Source of the DNA: Chionis minor
Lineage: Eukaryota > Chordata > Aves > Charadriiformes > Chionididae
Direction of reading: 5' to 3'
Assembly: GCA_013398295.1 (NCBI GenBank)
Contig: VZSF01010494.1
Coordinates: forward strand, 146,283-210,282
Length of the DNA: 64,000 bases
Under the pieces are notes generated by a model. The model was not told the DNA's origin. It did not search any database and saw only the letters and a program-made list of their open reading frames with translations. The translations under genes and the position numbers were made by a program. Below, in pieces: positions 57,901-64,000 of the stretch (position 1 is its first letter; each line of letters opens with the position of its first letter).

Positions 57901-60900
57901 GCACTTTGTTTGCATTTATTTATGATAGTATCCAATTAAGAATTTTTTGTTGCAAAAATGCAATCTATGTTCCCGTTGTAATGAAGGTGATTTATTGTAC
58001 TGCCAGATGTAGCGCTCAGGGATAACAAGGTGTGCTCTGGCAGACTCTTTCTTCCTAGACTTCGAGGTTTGTTCATTTGTCACAGGAACGTTTTCCTGAT
58101 CATGGTTCCAAATAGCAAATAACCCACTGAGAATGCTGGAGCCGGTATTTGCCTGATGAAGCCCTTTCCTGGTATTTCCCCTGATGAACCAGGGGGTGCT
58201 GAGATATAATACACTTGAAAATGTGTTAGTGGGGTGTGGATGATTTGGTAATAGCCCATGTTCAAATTCTCCGAGGCCCTTCTGTAGAACTCTCACTTGT
58301 TTCTTTGTAGATTGTGTATAAAGAAGTGGAGAAATCCCCACCTGTTGAGACAGAGAGACTTTCTTTCCCTCCAACAAGAGCATTGGCTAGTTCTCTCTTC
58401 AGCACACAAAGTAAATGTAAGCCAAAGTTTACTAAAATGAGACACTTGAGTTTGCTGTGTGAAGTCTTTCTCTAAATAAACGTTATAGGTGAACTCTGCC
58501 TCTTTGATGTTGAAACAGATCCTCTGGATGCTCTGCCCAAGGCTCCTGAGTTAACAGAGCTCTGAGGGCAGTAAGCACCGTGCCGGCGGGGCTGCCGGCT
58601 GATTTGAAGGCAGGTTAAAGGCTGGTGAGATGTTATAGAAAAGATCTGTAATTGCTTGACTGTAGAAACAGTGGCCAGATCTCGGTCCTGGAGTTGCTTG
58701 CAAAAGTTGTCTGAATGTTGTATGGATTCTTTTTCTGATCAATCTATGCACTGTTATTTCATGACTTAGTTTAACTGTTTCAGGTAATGGCAATAGTTCA
58801 TCTCATTCTAGCAATTAAGAATCTTATCATAGTGTGTGGCAGTTCCAATAATTAAAATAAAAAATAATCAGAAGGTGTTACAAGTCTTGCTGTCTGTTAC
58901 AGGATAGTAATTAATCCCTTGGGCATGAGGTTATGTGAAAAAGTAGAGCATGAAAAAGGCCATTTGGCTTTTCTCTGAGAAGCTGTGGTCATAGCAGTGC
59001 TTTAAACTTGCCTCCAGGCAACAGGCTTTGAAATATTAGAGATGGTAGACAATCTATGATTGGTATTTTTTGTATCTTTCTTTACAGTCTCATTGTTTGT
59101 GATACTGTAAATCACCTTTGGTTTTGCATTGGTGTTTGTTTGAAATACTAGTCAAAAGGTAGCAGAAAACTTGATCTTTCCTTTTTTTTTTTTTGTAGTT
59201 TCATCTCAGACTTGCTTGAATTTCCAGCCTTTCTTTTTTTGTCGGAAGGGCAAGAGTAGTAAGCTGTTACATGAAGATGCAGTATCTTAAAACAATTGAA
59301 GTTTTTGATTGGAACATCTTGGAGAAGAGTAAAATATGGTTGTATCACTTCAGAGATGAGGGGAGTTTTAACAGTTGGAATTTAAATATTTTTTCTGCTC
59401 AAGCTTGCTTAGTAAAATACTTTCATTTCAAATTCCAGATGACATTTCCCAGGTGCCAGTTTCTTTACAGTATATCAAACCAGTTGCTGACAGGGCAAAT
59501 CCCAAAATGGGAATTGGGATGTTGGCATTCAGTCCAGATAACTGTTTCCTGGCAACCAAAAACGGTAAGTTCCTACTGCCCTATATTAAAGGGGAAAGCT
59601 ACTCGTTGTATGTGCTGTGTTTTCAAAAAAGAAACGAGGACAATAATTGGTTGGTTATTTTGTACTGTGGGAAGACTGATGGCCCTGTTTAAAATCCACT
59701 CTCGGTTACGCAAACATGTAACTGCAGAGGAAATTCAGCCTACGTCTTCTAGCCTATGTAAAGTGTTGTGAGCTGCCAGAACTGCTCATCAGTGCATTAA
59801 CTTTGTCTTGGCTTTGTATTTAATGAAAATAGTATGCTTTTTATATTTCTTCAATTGTATGCGAGCTCATTGTATTAGAAAACGAAATACACAAATCCTT
59901 CCTCCTCCATTCACAGCACGTGTCTCTTGAAAAGCAGGATTCTTTACAACCTGTAGTAGTGGGGCTTTTGATTACCTCAGATAGTGAAAGTCGTGAAATT
60001 AATGTTTAATCTTGCCCTCCGATGGTCCCGAAGGGCTGTTTATGTCTGGATGCAGCAGCTGTGGTTCAGAGGCAAAAGCCATTAACAGTAGCATAATTGT
60101 GAATAATTTGATAAAAGCCAGTGAAGGGCTGGAGGACAAACTAAGTCACTTCTTTTATCCTTTCTGCAATTTTTTGAAAGTGAAATTGAAGGCACTGCTA
60201 AGCAAGACTCTAGTGGTGTTAAACCTGTGGTGTACCTAAATGGTTTGGGTTGTGTTAGACCTCAATTAATGCCTATTTCTTTAAAATAAAATGTGATCTT
60301 TTTATCCTTTGGGTATTTAAATGATTACCTCTTCCTTTTCTGACAGATAACATTCCTAACGCTGTCTGGATCTGGGACATTCAAAAGCTGAAACTGTTTG
60401 TAGTCTTAGAGCAGCTGTGTGCGATCCAGTCTTTCCAGTGGGATCCACGACAACCTCGACTTGCTGTATGTACAGGAAATAGCAAAGTCTACTTGTGGTC
60501 CCCAGCTGGCTGCGTGTCAGTGCAGGTTCCGATGGAAGGTAAGGCTGCCTGCGACAGCTTCCATGCGCCACCATCTGCTGCTTACTTACAAAATATTCTT
60601 CCACTTATAAATCGGTCTGAGCATTATCATGTAAATGGCTCAGATGTGTTCTTGGAGCTTGTTAAAAACAGCTATTTCTGTCTTCAAAAAAGAGGAGTTC
60701 GTAATGAGACACAGCAAATGTGATAAAATGTATCAGGGACAGCACAGGGGCTAACAGTGATATCATTGTTGCTTTAATCATAGGGTCTGTTGAATTCTTT
60801 TTTAAGATTTATATTCGTATCAGTTTATTTGCACAGAAACTGTAGCTGTGCAGAATGCCAGGTATCAAATGAAGACTCTGAAACACCTATAATGTTTTTG

Positions 60901-61587
60901 GGTATTCTGAAAACAGCTAAACTACCACAAAACACTAATGCGGAAAAGTGTGCACTGTAGACCTTATAGGGAAAGATAAAATAATGTATGTGAACCTGAA
61001 CTCCTAAGTCAGCCTGCATGATGAGAAGTTTTATGGCTGGCAGTAAATGATACAAGGCCATTAGCTAGATCACATAAATGCCTTTCTGCATATTAAATGG
61101 AAGAGAAATCTCAAACGTCCAACTTTTTCCTTTCTACACAAGGAGCGGCAGTATCAGCAGGGTATGCAGCTCTGCGTAGCGAACGATCTCCTGGCATTTA
61201 TTTGCATTAAAATGAGGAGTCTGCAAGATCTGTGCTTGTCTATGGAGCACAAAGCACCTGTAGGTTTGGGGGAGGTCAGTAGGCAGCGTATCTGCACTGC
61301 TGGACTGGGGAACGGCTTGGCCCCACTGCGGCAGGAACAAAACTGAACACCCTGTGAAGGCTCCCGAGGTGGGGAGGGCGTTTTCTGCGGTACGTGTGAC
61401 TCGCTCCAGCTCCTTGTCCCAGAGTAACAGGACGGACTGTCAGCTTCTCGCTGACAAACTCTGATCTCTTTCTGCAGGTGACTTCCAGATCGTCTCTCTC
61501 TCCTGGCATTCTAGTGGAGACTCCATGGCGCTTCTGAGTAAGGACAACTTTTGTGTGTGTTACTTAGAAAGAGAAGAGGTAAAATAA
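45796..61587 (+). CDS. WRAP73: WRAP73 (WDR8) centrosomal WD40 protein, first coding exon missing
   Basis: Exons 45796-45948, 46532-46648, 53944-54016, 54894-54997, 55682-55768, 56621-56755, 56847-56924, 58311-58416, 59439-59564, 60347-60538 and 61478-61587 join in phase into 426 residues ending YLEREEVK and TAA. They match human WRAP73 from [13 protein letters not shown] onward. The protein is a WD40 propeller that with SSX2IP helps anchor spindle microtubules and build cilia. Visible WD-type blades include [72 protein letters not shown] and [14 protein letters not shown]. Human has 23 further N-terminal residues (MNFSEVFKLSSLL...); no matching exon is present between 44.5 and 45.8 kb. The C-terminus is about 17 residues shorter than human. 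Gene order and head-to-head placement with TP73 match human. Confidence 0.97.
46532..46648 (+). CDS. WRAP73: WRAP73 exon 3
   Basis: Acceptor CTCCCACCTAG, donor CAT|GTAAGT. It encodes [20 protein letters not shown] through [10 protein letters not shown], a WD40 blade. Confidence 0.97.
46649..53943 (+). other. WRAP73: WRAP73 intron 3 (7.3 kb)
   Basis: Largest intron of the gene. AT-rich, with no supported gene or RNA on either strand. Confidence 0.75.
53944..54016 (+). CDS. WRAP73: WRAP73 exon 4
   Basis: Acceptor CTCTTTGCAACAG, donor G|GTGAGC. It encodes [20 protein letters not shown] then ACQQ. Confidence 0.97.
54894..54997 (+). CDS. WRAP73: WRAP73 exon 5
   Basis: Acceptor CTCGTTGGCAG, donor AGA|GTAAGA. 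It encodes [20 protein letters not shown] through SDWQLLR. Confidence 0.97.
55682..55768 (+). CDS. WRAP73: WRAP73 exon 6
   Basis: Acceptor TTTGGGGACAG, donor GAG|GTATGA. It encodes [20 protein letters not shown] then LAVWDTCLE. Confidence 0.97.
56140..56435 (+). mobile_element. CR1-type LINE 3' fragment
   Basis: Near 56,370-56,425 the sequence GGGCTGGATGGGCTGTGGTT followed by GGGCCCAGTGGGGCACTTGT and GTTCCT resembles the 3' end of amniote CR1 elements (ctagatggacc...ggtctgacccagtatggc...gttct). It is short and diverged and lies in the intron before WRAP73 exon 7. The left limit is approximate. Confidence 0.5.
56621..56755 (+). CDS. WRAP73: WRAP73 exon 7
   Basis: Acceptor TTTATTTTTCAG, donor AAG|GTAAGG. 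It encodes [20 protein letters not shown] through [12 protein letters not shown]. Confidence 0.97.
56847..56924 (+). CDS. WRAP73: WRAP73 exon 8
   Basis: Acceptor CTTGAATTAG, donor ACT|GTAAGT. It encodes [20 protein letters not shown] then IANKTT. Confidence 0.95.
58311..58416 (+). CDS. WRAP73: WRAP73 exon 9
   Basis: Acceptor TTTCTTTGTAG. It encodes [20 protein letters not shown] through SSLFSTQSK. The donor T|GTAAGC at 58417 was preferred to GTAAAT at 58411 because it keeps phase with exon 10 (SKYDISQVPV; human SKYEIASVPV). Confidence 0.93.
59439..59564 (+). CDS. WRAP73: WRAP73 exon 10
   Basis: Acceptor TTTCAAATTCCAG, donor G|GTAAGT. It encodes [20 protein letters not shown] through [12 protein letters not shown]. 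Confidence 0.96.
60347..60538 (+). CDS. WRAP73: WRAP73 exon 11
   Basis: Acceptor CCTTTTCTGACAG, donor G|GTAAGG. It encodes [20 protein letters not shown] through [16 protein letters not shown]. Confidence 0.97.
61478..61587 (+). CDS. WRAP73: WRAP73 exon 12, last
   Basis: Acceptor CTCTTTCTGCAG. It encodes [20 protein letters not shown] through [11 protein letters not shown], stop TAA 61585-61587. Confidence 0.96.
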
Positions 61588-61935
61588 CAATCGTTTGCAT
61601 TAAAAATGCTCACGAGTTTGAGGAAGAATGGGGAACGGGGTCAAACCCTGTTGCCTGGTCTGAAGCTTTTGTATTTATAAATTATTTATTTGAAGGAGCG
61701 TACCCAAACTCCAATGTGTAAAGTACTGTGATTGCGTTTGAAGTGATGTAGCAGCTGAAGTGTAGAGAATGAAGTCTGGATTTCAAGAAGACTTTAGCGT
61801 TGATGTAGTTCAACTTTCTCTTGCACTTTGTCAACTATGAAACCTTATTTTCTAAAACTGTAGCTGTGTGTATATAATGTATAGCTATTATTTAAATTTT
61901 ATAATTTTCAATAAATATTTTGATAGTTACAAACT
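61588..61935 (+). other. WRAP73: WRAP73 3' UTR with AATAAA
   Basis: Short AT-rich 3' UTR. AATAAA at 61910-61915 is the first poly(A) signal after the stop, so cleavage is expected near 61,930. Confidence 0.8.
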
Positions 61936-62743
61936 TGGTATGATTCTAACTATAAACCTGCACTTCTCCACGCCAAGGTCTGTTTCTATATTATCAGCCA
62001 TGTGATTATGTAGCTATTTATCCCAGCACAAGGAAACGGTTATTTGCACACAACAGTGCACAGTTTATAGCTAGTCTTGTAAGACAATGGATTTTTCTGG
62101 TGCATTACAATTAAATATTGTAGCAGAAGTAGATAAATCAGTTGGAGACTTTCTAGGAAATCAATTACTGTTAAAACAAAACAAGTTCTTTGTTCAGAAA
62201 GTAAATTGAGTCATCTGTAATAATTTTGCTTTTGCAGACTAAGATGTAAACAGGTGACAGTAACTGTGCCTGCTCTCCCATAGACGTATTATACTGAGGC
62301 TTTACGGGGAGGATCGTAACTAATACTTTAGAACGGCAGATTACAGGCACCTGAAGTGGGAGCTGTCGACTCAACCACCTCGTGCCAAATTGGAGTGGGT
62401 GCTTCAGCAGGGAACGAGCACTTGGACTATCCTTCATCTTTAACCTGAGTAGCCAGCCACTTTTCTTCAAAGGCAGGCAGCCCATTGTTTAGGAATTTAT
62501 TGGATGCTTTCACTTTTGCCACTTAATTTCACAGCCTCAGTCTCTACGAAATGAAGAACGAAGAACAAATTGAGTTGAAATTTAACTTTACTGTAAGAGT
62601 AACGAAAATTACATAGACACCTTAGAAAATGCACGGAGAGGGGCATGCAACTTGCTGCATTCTATCACGACTTCAGCTTTACATAAGTTTCATATATATA
62701 TGCATCTACTTTAAGTTTAAAAAACCACCACTGCAGCACAGCG
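61936..62743. other. Spacer between convergent WRAP73 and TPRG1L
   Basis: No coding sequence seen. A minus-strand AATAAA at 62501-62496 could be an alternative TPRG1L poly(A) signal. Confidence 0.6.
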
Positions 62744-63691
62744 TTTATTCAGCATTGGAGTTGTGCAAATAAATGCTCTGATAAAATGGCACGTATAGAA
62801 GGTCATACACAATGAAAAAGCTTGTTAGAGTAGCCTCATGGGCGATGTCAGTTATAGTCTCTCTTATGCTGCTGCTCAGCCTCGTTACTGGACATTTTTG
62901 TGAGGTTAAGTGCAAGAATGTATAAATTCTGCATTGACATACAGTGCTTAAAGTTTTATCTGTCTCCATTAAAAAGTCCTGCGCTGCTGCTGCCCCAAAT
63001 TAGAGTAGATTTAAGAAAAATTGTTAAGAATATAAATCTAATCAAAATAGACTTCCTTTTTAGTTTTATAAATAATAGCTTTGAAGGCAAATGCGTTTGT
63101 GAGGCTTTTGGCAATATTCTCTCAAGAGAGTATTCTATGGCTGCAGCACAAAAACGTACATAAGACACTAGGAAGTTAGACTCAGTTCTTCGAGGGAGGT
63201 ATCTTTACAAAAAGCTCATAAAAGCATATTCAGCCACGTACTTGAGTCTACAAGGTAATAGTTCACGTACAGTGCTGCTGAGCAGGCGCAACAGCACAGG
63301 GTTAACAAAATCTGCTGACTCTGTTTTGCTGAAGAATGACTGACACGGCTCTCAAAATTCTTAACAGGCATTAACCCAAATGCTAAGATCACTGTAACTG
63401 TTAGCACTACTACCTCTTTAAACAATACACCACGTGGTTTAACACCATATACAGGGATACCACTGTAATACGGCACGAATGTTCTACTGTATCTTGGATA
63501 TTTGTGCGGAGCGTTTGTAGCGGATACCAAAGCAGAACCAGGGCCTGCCCTGAACTGTCCGATCTACACTCACCCGCTTCCTTCCCCAAACTTCTGCACT
63601 TTGACTATCGAGCGTTTTGCCGCACAGTGTGCGCTCCCCAGGAGACCAGTATCACATCACGTTCTCTTGAAAAGATTAAAAGCAATGGATT
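62744..63691 (-). other. TPRG1L: Probable TPRG1L 3' UTR
   Basis: Non-coding, AT-rich, downstream of the TPRG1L stop. Minus-strand AATAAA at 62749-62744 is a candidate poly(A) signal. Confidence 0.55.
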
Positions 63692-63940
<249 letters not shown>

Positions 63941-64000
63941 TTAGGTTAACAGCTGCTGATGTTGAATTGTAGAGGACTAACGCTAAAGCTGTAGCTGTCG

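Overview
The window is vertebrate nuclear DNA, most probably from a bird. Genes are split into short exons with GT-AG introns. Repeats are scarce and mostly worn CR1-type LINE remains. Long introns are GC-rich, as on avian microchromosomes, and gene order follows the conserved TP73 - WRAP73 - TPRG1L block of human 1p36. The species cannot be fixed from sequence alone, and a crocodilian or turtle is not fully excluded. There is nothing bacterial, no CRISPR array and no recognisable RNA gene.

Layout, left to right. (1) 1-7761, + strand: last nine exons of a Gfo/Idh/MocA-family NAD(P)-dependent oxidoreductase (often annotated as YrbE-like), with the N-terminus beyond the left edge. (2) 9.6-11.7 kb: probable TP73 3' UTR. 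(3) 11,676-38,250, - strand: all coding exons of TP73 (human exon numbers 2-14, giving a 633-residue TAp73alpha), plus the internal deltaN first exon at 34,768-34,806 (585-residue deltaNp73alpha). Its P2 promoter carries a p53/p73 response element almost identical to the human one. A candidate P1 promoter and non-coding exon 1 lie near 43.4 kb. (4) 44.8-45.5 kb: CpG-rich region with a near-perfect OCT-SOX composite site. It is the presumed WRAP73 promoter and holds the only ambiguous base (45,242). (5) 45,796-61,587, + strand: WRAP73, eleven coding exons found; the short first coding exon is not in the sequence. (6) 63,692-63,886, - strand: last coding exon of TPRG1L, tail to tail with WRAP73.

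TP73 (a p53-family transcription factor) and WRAP73 (a centrosomal WD40 protein) lie head to head. The YrbE-like gene and TP73 are convergent. The main points for a second look are: the altered active-site residues of the YrbE-like protein; the TP73 gamma reading frame, open through exons 12, 13 and 14; the conserved P2 response element; the CCAAT/X-box/TATA layout proposed as TP73 P1; the OCT-SOX site; and the missing WRAP73 first exon. Exon limits were set by matching splice signals, phase and protein continuity by eye; no alignment program or expression data were available.
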